From: Diplocloster agilis
GTDB lineage: Bacteria > Bacillota > Clostridia > Lachnospirales > Lachnospiraceae
Length of the DNA stretch: 64,000 bases
Assembly (NCBI RefSeq): GCF_019042275.1
Contig: NZ_JAHQCW010000027.1
Coordinates: 25,316-89,315, forward strand
Reading direction: 5' to 3'
The notes beneath the pieces are model-generated. The model did not search any database and had not been told where the DNA came from. It was given only the letters and a program-made list of their open reading frames with translations. Shown piece by piece: positions 51,509 to 60,395 of the stretch. Every line of letters begins with the position of its first letter. Within the stretch, counting starts at the first letter, position 1. Both the position numbers and the translations under genes were made by a program.

Positions 51509-52725
51509 GTGACAGAAGATTTATCTATACGGGGAACTGGGCTTCTACATACAATGAGCGGGGGAACACGGCTGTCTGTGTCTATGAATATAAGGAAACG
51601 GACCGGGAGTGGAAGCGGATCCAGCGTGTTCCCATGGAATACAGTGTCAGCGGCCTTTGGGTCGATACCGAGAAATACATGCTGTATATAAGCCTGGAGA
51701 TTTCACGCTTTCAACAGGAAGAGCCGGGCGGCCGGGTGCTGTGGTTTAAGATCGACCGGGAGACGGGAATGCTTATGCCGGCGGGACAAATCAATTCCTT
51801 CGGCGCGTTCCCGCTGGATCTGAAGCTGTCGGAACACTATGCGCTGGTGCTGAACCATGGTTCCAACCGGCCTCCCGTGTGCGGGGTGTTCGCTGACCGT
51901 GACGGTACCATCCGGACCGGGAATGTGTTTGATGCGGCCACGCTGGTACTCTTTGAGAGAGACGATGAGGGGAATCTTACCAAAGCCAGGGATTTCTATG
52001 CGTTTACCGGTTCGGGAGAGATCCCTTTTTTTCAGGATACGGCATCGCCCCACTCGCTGTGCCGCGGCATGGGCCGGACGGAATATCTGGTACCGGAGCG
52101 GGGAACCGACCGGGTTTCAATATTCAGGATTGACGGGGAAAATTGGAAGATCAGCCGGCAGGGAGAGATCCGGATTCCAAAGGGATATGGCCCCAGAAAT
52201 GCCATAGCAGTCCAGGGGCTTTCCAGCTGTTACGTGATCGGGGAGATCATGCCGGCAGTACTTCTTTGTAAAGAGAGCCAAGGGGAGTTAAGCCCGGTAC
52301 AGAAGCTAACTACCGTACCGGAAAAGGAACTGGAACAATATAAGGAGCCGGTCACTTCCTTTCAATATCCCCATCCGTCAGCCTTGGCCGTCAGTCCGGA
52401 TCATCGCTTTTTGTACACGCTGACCAGGGCCGCAGATGTTCTGGCTGTCTATCCTCTTCATCCGGAAACCGGAGAGATGGGGAACCCCAGCTGCCACCGG
52501 CTGTCGGGAGCTAATCCAAGACAGCTGCTGCTGGAGGGCGGGGATCTTTATATCGTGTTTCAGGATACGGAAACGATAGAAAGGGTCCGGCTCAATGCCA
52601 TTACTGGAACTCCGGTCCAGGAGATAACGGTCATCCGGGATATTCCGCGCTTGGCGGTAATGGATATGCTGGTTATGCAGCAGGAGGCAGGAGAGGCCGA
52701 GAATGAAACCAACTACACCAGATAG
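51505..52725 (+). CDS. beta-propeller protein, lactonase family (YbhE/Pgl-like)
   Basis: A 406-residue protein that begins RRFIYTGNWASTYNERGNTAVCVYEY and repeats blade-like units, including SPHSLCRGMGRTEYLVPERGTDRVSIFRID and HPSALAVSPDHRFLYTLTRAADVLAVYPLHPETGEM, the signature of seven-bladed 6-phosphogluconolactonase-type proteins. No signal peptide, so cytoplasmic. Substrate could be an aldonolactone produced in the same pathway. It overlaps the MBL gene by 4 nt and the phosphoglucomutase follows closely. Confidence 0.8.
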   Translation: MSDRRFIYTGNWASTYNERGNTAVCVYEYKETDREWKRIQRVPMEYSVSGLWVDTEKYMLYISLEISRFQQEEPGGRVLWFKIDRETGMLMPAGQINSFGAFPLDLKLSEHYALVLNHGSNRPPVCGVFADRDGTIRTGNVFDAATLVLFERDDEGNLTKARDFYAFTGSGEIPFFQDTASPHSLCRGMGRTEYLVPERGTDRVSIFRIDGENWKISRQGEIRIPKGYGPRNAIAVQGLSSCYVIGEIMPAVLLCKESQGELSPVQKLTTVPEKELEQYKEPVTSFQYPHPSALAVSPDHRFLYTLTRAADVLAVYPLHPETGEMGNPSCHRLSGANPRQLLLEGGDLYIVFQDTETIERVRLNAITGTPVQEITVIRDIPRLAVMDMLVMQQEAGEAENETNYTR

Positions 52726-52744
52726 CGGGAGGGAAAGCAGATAT

Positions 52745-53401
52745 ATGATCAGAGCGTTTATTTTTGATCTGGACGGCGTGCTCACAGACACGGCGGAATA
52801 TCATTACCAGGCATGGAAGCGGATCGCCGAAGAATACGGACTTTTTTTTGACCGAAACGCCAATGAGCAGCTCAAAGGCGTCAGCCGGAGACGTTCCCTG
52901 GACCTTATACTGGAAATCAATCAGGCCGGGCAGCGTTTTAACGAACAGGAGAAGGAACAGATGGTTCGTGAAAAAAATAGGATCTACCGGAATCTCCTGA
53001 AAAATATTACGGACCGGGATATTTTACCCGGAATTCAAGGATTTCTAAAAGAAGCCAGGGAAAGAGGAATTTTACTGGCTGTGGCGTCGGCCAGCCGCAA
53101 TGCGGATACGGTGCTGAACCGGCTGGGAATCAAACCAGTCTTTGACTATATCGCGGATGCCGGTCAGATCGCCAGAACAAAGCCGGACCCGGAGGTGTTC
53201 CTGGACTGCTGCCGGAATCTGGGCGTTTTGCCCCATTCCTGCATAGGTTTTGAGGATTCGCAGGCCGGAATCGAAGCGATACGGGCGGCGGGAATGAGAT
53301 CTGTGGGGATCCGTGTCAAGGTGACCACATTGGCCCCGGATCTTCCCTATCAGGGAACGGAGGAATTGGATGTGCAGCAGGTGCTGGATTATTTTGAGTA
53401 A
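52745..53401 (+). CDS. pgmB: beta-phosphoglucomutase
   Basis: A 218-residue HAD-family enzyme that interconverts beta-glucose 1-phosphate and glucose 6-phosphate. AFIFDLDGVLTDTAEYHYQAW has the nucleophile Asp and acid/base Asp (D-x-D) with the beta-PGM-specific T-A-E-Y-H; KGVSRRRSLDLIL is the cap recognition loop; ASASRNADTVLNRLG and the acidic FEDSQAGIEAI motif complete the site. ATG 52745 (MIRAFIFDLDG) is chosen over the upstream frame. beta-PGM normally partners with a GH65-type phosphorylase; none is here, but a GH3 enzyme is. Confidence 0.93.
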   Translation: MIRAFIFDLDGVLTDTAEYHYQAWKRIAEEYGLFFDRNANEQLKGVSRRRSLDLILEINQAGQRFNEQEKEQMVREKNRIYRNLLKNITDRDILPGIQGFLKEARERGILLAVASASRNADTVLNRLGIKPVFDYIADAGQIARTKPDPEVFLDCCRNLGVLPHSCIGFEDSQAGIEAIRAAGMRSVGIRVKVTTLAPDLPYQGTEELDVQQVLDYFE

Positions 53402-53470
53402 CTGCTTTAGAACAATTGCTGCCTCAATGCATAACTGCTTTCGGCGGTTTATTCTGACCTATGTGCTGTA

Positions 53471-53499
53471 TTGTGTTTTTATATTTCACATGTTATAAT
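53471..53499 (+). promoter_or_regulatory. promoter of the HTH/DUF3990 gene
   Basis: TTGTGT at 53471-53476, a 17-bp spacer and TATAAT at 53494-53499, 41 nt before the start codon. ATGTTATAAT and ATGTTATAT repeat around and after the -10 (near 53490 and 53512), so autoregulation by the HTH domain is possible. Confidence 0.6.
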
Positions 53500-53540
53500 A
53501 AAACAATTCAGATGTTATATGGAAAGCCCAGGAGGTCATA

Positions 53541-54389
53541 ATGAAAAGCTCCCAAATTATAAAAGAAATACGTTCTTGTCTGAATTTGAGTCAGAGTGAA
53601 TTAGCCGACAAGTTGGGGGTTAGCTTTGCAACCGTAAACCGCTGGGAGAAAGGCCGTTGTGCGCCATCAAAAATTGCAGTCAATGCAATTAAGAGCCTGT
53701 GTGATAATCATAATATTGATTTTTCACGATTTGCAGGGAACCGTATTGTCACTTCCAATGAAGTAGTGACTCTTTATCATGGCTCGAAGTCAGGGCTCCA
53801 CGGCGCGATTGCACCTATAAGCCGGGATCGCTGTGATTTTGGTAAAGGTTTTTACATGGGCACCGACCGTACTCAGCCGCTTACTTTAATCTGCAACTAT
53901 CCGAAAGCTAAAATATATTTACTAAGCATTGATTTGTCCGATCTTAAAATTCTTGATATTGAGGTGGGGTTAGAGTGGGCATTAATGGTTGCTTATAATC
54001 GTGGAAAGATGGAATCTGTGAAAAACTCAAAAATCTATAAGCGGTATGCGGATTTAAGTAAGGATTACGACGTGATTATTGGTTATATTGCAAACGATAG
54101 AATGTTTGTGGTGTTGGATCGATTCTTTAATGGAGAAATCACAGATCTTGCGTTAATCAATAGCCTTTCCGCGTTGAAACTTGGAAAGCAATATGTAGCT
54201 TTAACAGAAAAGGCCTGCAAAAAAATTAAAATCCTTGATGAACAAGAACTTTCTGAAGACGACCGGGATAAACTGAAGCAGGAAAGTGAAGCAAAACGTT
54301 CCATAGGTATCGCAAAGGCTGATGAAATTTGTCGGAAATATCGTCGGGAAGGCCGGTTCTTTGATGAAATATTAAAGGCAGGTGAATGA
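53541..54389 (+). CDS. XRE helix-turn-helix fused to DUF3990 (ADP-ribosyltransferase-like) domain
   Basis: A 282-residue two-domain protein. Residues ~1-60 are an XRE HTH (IRSCLNLSQSELADKLGVSFATVNRWEKG). Residues ~75-235 match DUF3990: VTLYHGSKSGLHGAI, then DRCDFGKGFYMGTDRTQP and YDVIIGYIANDRMF. The H (LYHGS) and Y (GKGFYMG) positions correspond to the NAD-binding residues of ART-fold enzymes, so NAD-dependent modification is plausible. A charged helical tail follows. AGGAGG precedes the ATG. A partner gene follows directly; together they look like a toxin-antitoxin-style unit. The activity is inference. Confidence 0.75.
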   Translation: MKSSQIIKEIRSCLNLSQSELADKLGVSFATVNRWEKGRCAPSKIAVNAIKSLCDNHNIDFSRFAGNRIVTSNEVVTLYHGSKSGLHGAIAPISRDRCDFGKGFYMGTDRTQPLTLICNYPKAKIYLLSIDLSDLKILDIEVGLEWALMVAYNRGKMESVKNSKIYKRYADLSKDYDVIIGYIANDRMFVVLDRFFNGEITDLALINSLSALKLGKQYVALTEKACKKIKILDEQELSEDDRDKLKQESEAKRSIGIAKADEICRKYRREGRFFDEILKAGE

Positions 54390-54390
54390 A

Positions 54391-54834
54391 ATGGAAAATC
54401 TAACACTTGATAAGCGCCAACTTTGTGATATACAGGGGCGTTTGTTTGAGCTTGCGCGAAAAAGTGGATATGATTGTCCGTTGTTTATAGAAGCTTTTAT
54501 GAATAGCAAAGCTGCTGCTGCCCTTGATGATATCTATGATCGCTTACAATGGGCTGGGGAAGAATATATTCTTGAAGAGTTAAATGATGAGGTAGGCGGT
54601 TTGAAAAAGGCTGGTACAACTTATACTTCGGAAGTAATGTATTGGACGGGATACACTTACCGCTATTGGCATTATTATACCAATCAATGCAGCCGTGAAA
54701 TATATAGCATCGCTGATGCAAAAACAATGAATGAATGTTGGCTTGGATTCCACACTTTTGATGTCGAGATGGCCATCGATGATTTGAAAGAGATTTATAA
54801 ACAGAAATGTGATGAAAATAAAGGGATAGTTTAA
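54391..54834 (+). CDS. uncharacterised partner of the DUF3990 protein
   Basis: A 147-residue soluble, acidic protein that I do not recognise. It has helical parts RLFELARKSGYDCPLFIEAFMNSKAAAALDDIYDRLQW and FDVEMAIDDLKEIYKQKC around a Tyr/Trp-rich centre (YWTGYTYRYWHYYTNQCS). It starts one base after the stop of the DUF3990 gene (ATG 54391, with AGGTGA upstream) and is clearly co-translated. By position it could be a neutralising partner or a second effector. A GTG at 54382 is an alternative start. Confidence 0.65.
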   Translation: MENLTLDKRQLCDIQGRLFELARKSGYDCPLFIEAFMNSKAAAALDDIYDRLQWAGEEYILEELNDEVGGLKKAGTTYTSEVMYWTGYTYRYWHYYTNQCSREIYSIADAKTMNECWLGFHTFDVEMAIDDLKEIYKQKCDENKGIV

Positions 54835-54837
54835 AAT

Positions 54838-55869
54838 ATGAAAAGCTGCTTGACTACACTTTGTTATATAGAAAAAGATGACTGTTACCTGATGCTGCAC
54901 CGGATTGTGAAGAAAAATGATGTCAATAAGGATAAATGGATCGGGATCGGGGGCCATTTTGAACACGGGGAAAGTCCGGAGGAATGCCTGCTGCGTGAGG
55001 CGGCAGAAGAGACCGGACTCATTCTTACGTCCTACCGGTTCCGGGGGATCGTGACCTTTATCGCAGACGATTATCCGCCGGAATATATGTGTTTATTTAC
55101 CGCGGACGCGTTTGAGGGAGAAATGATTTCCTGTGACGAGGGGGTTTTGGAATGGGTGCCGAAGCGGGATGTGGAGCAGCTGAACCTGTGGGAAGGGGAT
55201 CATATTTTCCTGAATCTGATGCGGGAGGAGCGTCCGTTCTTTTCCCTAAAGCTAAGTTATGAGAATAATGTGATGAAAGAGGCTGTTCTGGACGGACAGG
55301 CCATGGAACTGATCGATATCCGGAATCCGGACGGTACGGTCACGGGAAGAGTAAGGGAACGCACGCTGGTCCACCGGGACGGGGATCTGCACGGAACGTC
55401 CCATGTCTGGATTTACAGAAAGCGGGCGGATCAGACCTTTGACCTGCTGCTGCAGAAGCGGGCGGCGGGAAAAGACGCGTTCCCGGGCTGCTATGATATC
55501 TCTTCCGCAGGCCATATCCCCGCGGGGGATGAATATGCCCGGTCCGCCGTGCGGGAACTCGGCGAGGAGCTGGGCATAGATGCAGATATAAAGGACCTGC
55601 ATTTTCTGGGAATGTATGAGTCATGGGCGGAGCGGGAATTCTATGGAAGGCCGTTCCGGAATCACGAAATCAGCGCGGTGTACCTGTTGGAAAGTGACCT
55701 GGAACCCGATCGGCTTTCACTGCAGGAAGAGGAAGTGGAGCAGGTGGTTTGGATGAATATCAGGGATATCCGGCGGGGGATCGAAGATCACACATTGGAA
55801 CACTGCATTTTCACAGACGAGCTGGATATGCTGGAAAAATATCTGAATTCGTCCGGGAGGAAAGCGTAA
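54838..55869 (+). CDS. tandem NUDIX hydrolase (MutT-like plus IPP-isomerase-like)
   Basis: A 343-residue fusion of two NUDIX domains. The first (~1-155) is 8-oxo-dGTPase/MutT-like with the full NUDIX box GGHFEHGESPEECLLREAAEETGL. The second (~160-335) resembles YfcD/IPP-isomerase-like NUDIX proteins (RERTLVHRDGDLHGTSHVW, LLLQKRAAGKDAFPGCYDISSAGH); its box GHIPAGDEYARSAVRELGEELGI has Asp where the first Glu is usual, with R-E-x-x-E-E intact. Both sites may be active. It starts 3 nt after the partner gene, so it belongs to the same transcription unit. Confidence 0.88.
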   Translation: MKSCLTTLCYIEKDDCYLMLHRIVKKNDVNKDKWIGIGGHFEHGESPEECLLREAAEETGLILTSYRFRGIVTFIADDYPPEYMCLFTADAFEGEMISCDEGVLEWVPKRDVEQLNLWEGDHIFLNLMREERPFFSLKLSYENNVMKEAVLDGQAMELIDIRNPDGTVTGRVRERTLVHRDGDLHGTSHVWIYRKRADQTFDLLLQKRAAGKDAFPGCYDISSAGHIPAGDEYARSAVRELGEELGIDADIKDLHFLGMYESWAEREFYGRPFRNHEISAVYLLESDLEPDRLSLQEEEVEQVVWMNIRDIRRGIEDHTLEHCIFTDELDMLEKYLNSSGRKA

Positions 55870-55874
55870 CGGGA

Positions 55875-56750
55875 TTATTCTACAATATAGCGGTCCAGGA
55901 TTTCCTGATAGATCCCGTTTTCCTTCAGATTCCGGAGCCCCTCATTAAAGTAGTTTAACAGCTCTTCGTTCTGTCCTTTTTTTACCGCAAACCCATAAGA
56001 ATTTCCGGCCTGTTTCTCACCAACCATCTGAATTTTCATTCCCTGGCTGATGGCGTAGCCGATAACCGGATAATCCTCGAAGCAGGCAGCCGAACTGCCG
56101 GATAGAACATCCTGGTACATACTTGAGGAATCGTCAAATACCGTTATGGTGAATCCGTAGGTATCCGCGATGGATTCCGCGAAGGCAGCGCCCTCCGTTC
56201 CATTTTTTACCGCAACGGTCCGGCCCTTTAGTTTTTCATAAGAATCCACGGAGGAATCCTTCACTACGGCCATGACGATACCGGAATTAAAATACGGATC
56301 GGAAAAATCAAATTTGGCCTGCCGGTCCGGCGTGATACTCATACCTGCGATCACACCGTCTGCCTGTCCGGACTCCAATGCGGTCACAGCGGCGTCAAAC
56401 CCCAGGCTTTGCAGTTCAAAGGTAAATCCCTGATCCTCTGAGATCGCATGCAGAAGCTCCACATCGATACCGGTAAAGTTCCCGTCCACATCCTCAAATT
56501 CAAAAGGGGAGAAAGTCGTATCCGTAGCAATCCGGAAAGTTTTTGATTTGCCGGTTTGCCTGCCGGAGTCAGGATTTTCAGCGTCATCTGAATTATTTCC
56601 CGAAGGGACATTTAAATCGGCATTGGGAGTCTGTGCGGCAGGGGGTGTCTCCTGATTCGTATTCTTATCCGCATCCTGGTCCGATGCGCAGGCTGTCAGC
56701 GCCAAAGCAGTCAGACAGGCGGCCGTCAGTAACATCATTTTTTTTATCAT
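55875..56750 (-). CDS. amino-acid ABC transporter, substrate-binding lipoprotein (orphan)
   Basis: A 291-residue family 3 solute-binding protein. The signal ends LALTACAS (lipobox Cys ~20). After an Asp/Asn-rich linker come FRIATDTTFSPFEFEDVDGNFTGIDVELLHAI and GFDAAVTALESGQADGVIAGMSI, typical of polar or aromatic amino-acid binding proteins, and VAVKNGTEGAAFAESI. ATG 56750 follows ATGGAGGTTACGC. No permease or ATPase gene is adjacent. It lies downstream of trpA behind a terminator. Confidence 0.9.
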   Translation of the reverse strand: MIKKMMLLTAACLTALALTACASDQDADKNTNQETPPAAQTPNADLNVPSGNNSDDAENPDSGRQTGKSKTFRIATDTTFSPFEFEDVDGNFTGIDVELLHAISEDQGFTFELQSLGFDAAVTALESGQADGVIAGMSITPDRQAKFDFSDPYFNSGIVMAVVKDSSVDSYEKLKGRTVAVKNGTEGAAFAESIADTYGFTITVFDDSSSMYQDVLSGSSAACFEDYPVIGYAISQGMKIQMVGEKQAGNSYGFAVKKGQNEELLNYFNEGLRNLKENGIYQEILDRYIVE

Positions 56751-56776
56751 AAGCGTAACCTCCATTAAGTTAAAAT

Positions 56777-56810
56777 AAAAGAGAACAAGGGCTGGCCCAT
56801 GTTCTCTTTT
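56777..56810 (-). terminator. terminator of the trp operon
   Basis: AAAAGAGAACA at 56777-56787 pairs with TGTTCTCTTTT at 56800-56810, and GGG/CCC extends the stem. On the minus strand the tail is CTCTTTTATTTTAA, a U-rich run. It lies 104 nt after trpA and 27 nt before the binding-protein start, so the lipoprotein needs its own promoter or read-through. Confidence 0.75.
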
Positions 56811-56913
56811 GTGATTTATACGAATGAAAAATTGCGTATGTTCCATCCGCTTAAACTGTCATATCGTTCGTTCTCTCGTGCGGGTTAAGCTTATCACAGC
56901 CATAAGCCCTGCG

Positions 56914-57705
56914 TCAACTTGTAAAATCATCCAGCCCAGCTATGGCTTCTTTCATAGACCGCACATACTCACTTACGGCCTCAACGCAATCCTTCCCATC
57001 CTTCGCCACCAGTTTTACAATCGCGCTTCCCACGATGGCCCCATCCGAAACCGCCGCCATCTTTGCCGCCTGTTCCGGCGTGGATATCCCGAAGCCCACG
57101 GCGCAGGGGAGATCGGTAACCGACTTCACCAGCCGCACCATAGCGCCTATGTCTGTCCGGATCTCCGAGCGGACGCCGGTAACCCCCAGGGAGGACACAC
57201 AGTAGATAAAGCCTTTTGCCTCCTTTGCAATCATGGTGATCCGTTCCTTGGAAGTGGGAGCGATCAGGGGTACCAGATCCACTCCGTATTCCGCGCATAT
57301 GGGGGCCACTTCTTCCTTCTCCTCAAAGGGCAGATCCGGTATAATCACTCCGTCGATGCCTGCCGTCCGGCATTGGCGGAAGAAACGTTCTTTTCCATAG
57401 GTATAGATGGGATTCATATAGGTTAAAAATACCAACGGTATCTGTGTGCGCCGCCGCACCCGGGATACCATCTCGAAAAGCTTGTCCGTAGTACAGCCGG
57501 CTGCCAGCGCCCGTGCGTTGGCCTCCTGGATCACGATACCCTCCGCGGTCGGATCGGAGAAAGGGACTCCGATCTCTATCAGGTCCGCGCCGGCCTGATC
57601 CATGGCGCAGATCAGTTCTTCCGTAGTTTCCAGATCCGGATCTCCTCCGGTGATAAACGCGATGAATGCTTTTTTGTTCTGAAATGCCTGTGCTATTCTA
57701 CTCAT
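56914..57705 (-). CDS. trpA: tryptophan synthase alpha chain
   Basis: A 263-residue TIM barrel that cleaves indole-3-glycerol phosphate. [15 protein letters not shown], the catalytic Glu in [18 protein letters not shown] and the catalytic Asp in [17 protein letters not shown] are present, with [26 protein letters not shown] binding phosphate. ATG 57705 overlaps trpB by 8 nt; the 13-codon longer frame lies inside trpB. Last gene of the operon. Confidence 0.96.
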   Translation of the reverse strand: MSRIAQAFQNKKAFIAFITGGDPDLETTEELICAMDQAGADLIEIGVPFSDPTAEGIVIQEANARALAAGCTTDKLFEMVSRVRRRTQIPLVFLTYMNPIYTYGKERFFRQCRTAGIDGVIIPDLPFEEKEEVAPICAEYGVDLVPLIAPTSKERITMIAKEAKGFIYCVSSLGVTGVRSEIRTDIGAMVRLVKSVTDLPCAVGFGISTPEQAAKMAAVSDGAIVGSAIVKLVAKDGKDCVEAVSEYVRSMKEAIAGLDDFTS

Positions 57706-58882
57706 AGATCTGCACCCCCCTGTATCTGGCGATGGCCGCCACATCCTTGTCCCCCCGTCCGGACAGATTGACGACGATGATCTGATCCGGTTTCATCGCC
57801 GGCGCCAGTTTTCTGGCGTACGCTACGGCATGGGCGCTTTCCACCGCCGGGATGATCCCCTCGGTTCTCGAAAGATATTCAAAGGCCTGCACCGCCTCCT
57901 CATCTGTGATGGGTACGTATTCCGCCCGTCCGGTATCATGCAGCATCGCGTGCTCCGGGCCGATGCCGGGATAGTCTAACCCGGCCGAGATGGAATAGAC
58001 CGGTGCGATCTGTCCGTACTCATCCTGACAGAAGATGGATTTCATGCCGTGGAAAATGCCCCTGGTTCCCTTGGCGATCGTAGCGGCATGTTGATCCGTA
58101 TCCACACCGAGGCCCGCGGCTTCACAGCCGATCAGCCGGACGGAAGTCTCGGGGATGAACTCGTAGAAAGCGCCCATGGCGTTGCTGCCGCCTCCCACAC
58201 AGGCAAGCACGGCATCGGGCAGTCTCCCTTCCCGTTCCAGCAATTGCTGCCGGATCTCCCTGCCGATTACCGACTGGAAGTCCCGTACGATCATGGGAAA
58301 GGGGTGAGGCCCCATCACGGAACCTAAGACATAGAGCGTATCATCCACCCTTCTGGTCCATTCCCGCATGGTCTCATTGACCGCGTCCTTTAACGTCTGT
58401 GTGCCGCTGGTAACCGCGTGCACCTTCGCACCCAGCAGCTCCATCCGGTAGACGTTTAACACCTGCCGGTCCGTATCCTCCTTGCCCATGAAGATCTCAC
58501 ACTCCATGCCCATCAGCGCGGCCGCGGTGGCAGTAGCCACTCCGTGCTGGCCGGCGCCGGTCTCCGCGATGACGCGGGTTTTTCCCATTTTCTTCGCCAG
58601 AAGCACCTGTCCCAACACATTGTTGATTTTGTGAGATCCGGTATGGTTTAAATCCTCCCGTTTCAGATAGATTTTCGCACCGCCCAGATCTTTTGTCATC
58701 TTTTCGGCGTAATACAAAAGCGAGGGCCGTCCGGCATAATTTTTCAGCAGGTCCTCTAACTCCCGGTTAAATTCAGGATCATTCTTATAGTGTTCATATG
58801 CATTTTCCAGTTCGATTACCGCGTTCATCAGCGTTTCCGGGATGTACTGACCGCCGTAATCACCATATCTTCCCTTTTTCAT
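57698..58882 (-). CDS. trpB: tryptophan synthase beta chain
   Basis: A 394-residue PLP enzyme that joins indole with serine. The Schiff-base Lys is in [17 protein letters not shown]; phosphate is held by [12 protein letters not shown]; the Glu of [18 protein letters not shown] is catalytic. It is the TrpB1 type that pairs with TrpA. ATG 58882 follows GGAGATAAC. A GC-rich dyad (ACCGTCC-GC-GGACGGT region, 58899-58916) separates it from trpF. Confidence 0.97.
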   Translation of the reverse strand: MKKGRYGDYGGQYIPETLMNAVIELENAYEHYKNDPEFNRELEDLLKNYAGRPSLLYYAEKMTKDLGGAKIYLKREDLNHTGSHKINNVLGQVLLAKKMGKTRVIAETGAGQHGVATATAAALMGMECEIFMGKEDTDRQVLNVYRMELLGAKVHAVTSGTQTLKDAVNETMREWTRRVDDTLYVLGSVMGPHPFPMIVRDFQSVIGREIRQQLLEREGRLPDAVLACVGGGSNAMGAFYEFIPETSVRLIGCEAAGLGVDTDQHAATIAKGTRGIFHGMKSIFCQDEYGQIAPVYSISAGLDYPGIGPEHAMLHDTGRAEYVPITDEEAVQAFEYLSRTEGIIPAVESAHAVAYARKLAPAMKPDQIIVVNLSGRGDKDVAAIARYRGVQIYE

Positions 58883-58937
58883 CTGTTATCTCCATTCTAC
58901 CGTCCGCGCGGACGGTCTTAAGTCTTTATTCATGTTC

Positions 58938-59555
58938 TCAAGGATTCTGTCTGACAGCCTCCAGGAACCGTCTGATCTTATCGAAATCTTTGTAGCCGTT
59001 CGTCTCCACCCCGCTGCTCACATCTACGGCAAAGGGCCTGCACCGGGTCAGGATCTCACGCACATTGTGCTCATCCAGCCCACCGGCCAGAAAGTAAGGT
59101 TTTTGCAGCTGCTCCGGGATCAGGGAAGGATCGAACTGCTTCCCGCTGCCGCCATACTGCCCCTCCACGAAAGTATCCAGAAGAAGATAATCGCAGGGCA
59201 GCTGTTCCGCCTCCAGGACCTGTTCTTTATTCTGGACCCGGACCGCCCGGATAACCGGAACTGCCGTCTGTTCTTTGAGACGGCCGATATAAGAGGCGTC
59301 TTCATCCCCGTGAAGCTGTACGATATCGATAATCTTCTGCCTGCAAAGAGCGGCTACCGTTTCCAGAGGTTCATTGACAAAGACGCCTACCGCCCGGATC
59401 TGCGGGGCAAGCCTGACCCGCATCCGCAATGCCAGCAGCAGGCTGACCTGGCGTTTGCTGGGGGCAAATACAAATCCGGCGTAATCCGGTTTTAACTGGT
59501 TCACATAGCCGATATCATCCGGCGTGCGCAGTCCGCATATTTTTACTTTAGTCAT
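58938..59555 (-). CDS. trpF: phosphoribosylanthranilate isomerase
   Basis: A 205-residue TIM barrel for the Amadori rearrangement in tryptophan synthesis. The catalytic Cys is in KVKICGLRTPDDI, the general acid Asp in LLLDTFVEGQYGGSG, and phosphate binding in FLAGGLDEHNV and VDVSSGVETNGYKD. ATG 59555 overlaps the trpC stop by 8 nt. It is a separate gene, not fused to trpC as in enterics. Confidence 0.95.
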   Translation of the reverse strand: MTKVKICGLRTPDDIGYVNQLKPDYAGFVFAPSKRQVSLLLALRMRVRLAPQIRAVGVFVNEPLETVAALCRQKIIDIVQLHGDEDASYIGRLKEQTAVPVIRAVRVQNKEQVLEAEQLPCDYLLLDTFVEGQYGGSGKQFDPSLIPEQLQKPYFLAGGLDEHNVREILTRCRPFAVDVSSGVETNGYKDFDKIRRFLEAVRQNP

Positions 59556-60342
59556 AAGCGTCCCCCCGAAGCGTGTGCAGCATTTTTGTCTTGTCGGGGC
59601 TTCGCATCAGGCTTTCCCCGATCAGTACCGCATGGACTCCGGCATCTCTTAAGGCCTGCACATCGTCAGCGGTACGAATCCCGCTTTCCGCCACAAAGAT
59701 CACGGATTCCGGGACCAGAGCCCGCAGCCTCCTGCTGTTTTGGATATCCACGTCAAAGGTTTTCAGATTCCGGTTATTCACCCCGATGATGCGGGCTCCG
59801 GCGTCCGCCGCGGTTTGGATTTCCTGTTCGTCATGGGCTTCCACCAGAGCGGACAGGCCCAATTGCCGGCAGATATCCAGGTATTCCCTGAGAACCGGCC
59901 GTTCCAGAAGGGCGCAGATCAGCAGAACCGCGGAGGCTCCCAGTGTTTTGGCCTGGTAGATCTGGTACGGATCAATGGTAAAATCCTTTCTGAGCACAGG
60001 GATGCTGACCGCGTTTACGATTTCTTCCAGATATTCATCTTTTCCCAAAAAGAACCGGGGCTCCGTCAATACGGAGATGGCTGCCGCCCCTGCCTGCTCA
60101 TATTCCCGGGCGATCTGGACATAGGGGAAATCTTCCGCGATGATCCCTTTTGACGGGGAAGCTTTCTTTACCTCGCAGATAAAATTAATATCCTCCCGGA
60201 GGAGGGCCTGTTCAAAGGGAAAGCGGTGCTGCTGCGCCTTCGCTATCCGAAGGGCAGCTTCCTGCATTTCTTTAGGCGATACCAGTTTTTTCTGATTCGC
60301 CACCCGCAGGGCTGTCGCTTCTGCGATTGTATCTAATATCAT
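59548..60342 (-). CDS. trpC: indole-3-glycerol phosphate synthase
   Basis: A 264-residue TIM barrel that closes the indole ring. The catalytic Lys and Glu are in FICEVKKASPSKG, the second Lys in VLRKDFTID, then SALVEAHDEQE, GVNNRNLKTF and FVAESGIRT. ATG 60342 (MILDTIAEATAL) follows AGGAGAATAC; the 18 codons upstream in frame have no site and overlap trpD. Confidence 0.95.
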   Translation of the reverse strand: MILDTIAEATALRVANQKKLVSPKEMQEAALRIAKAQQHRFPFEQALLREDINFICEVKKASPSKGIIAEDFPYVQIAREYEQAGAAAISVLTEPRFFLGKDEYLEEIVNAVSIPVLRKDFTIDPYQIYQAKTLGASAVLLICALLERPVLREYLDICRQLGLSALVEAHDEQEIQTAADAGARIIGVNNRNLKTFDVDIQNSRRLRALVPESVIFVAESGIRTADDVQALRDAGVHAVLIGESLMRSPDKTKMLHTLRGDAYD

Positions 60343-60395
60343 GCCTGTATTCTCCTGATTATTGTTCTTATTTCTTTCTATTTCCATCCGATCCA

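Noticed and set aside
54838..55869. Tandem NUDIX gene as a sequencing or frameshift fusion of two genes
   Set aside because: The frame is continuous, the linker is normal, and both domains have their motifs. A natural fusion is the simpler reading.
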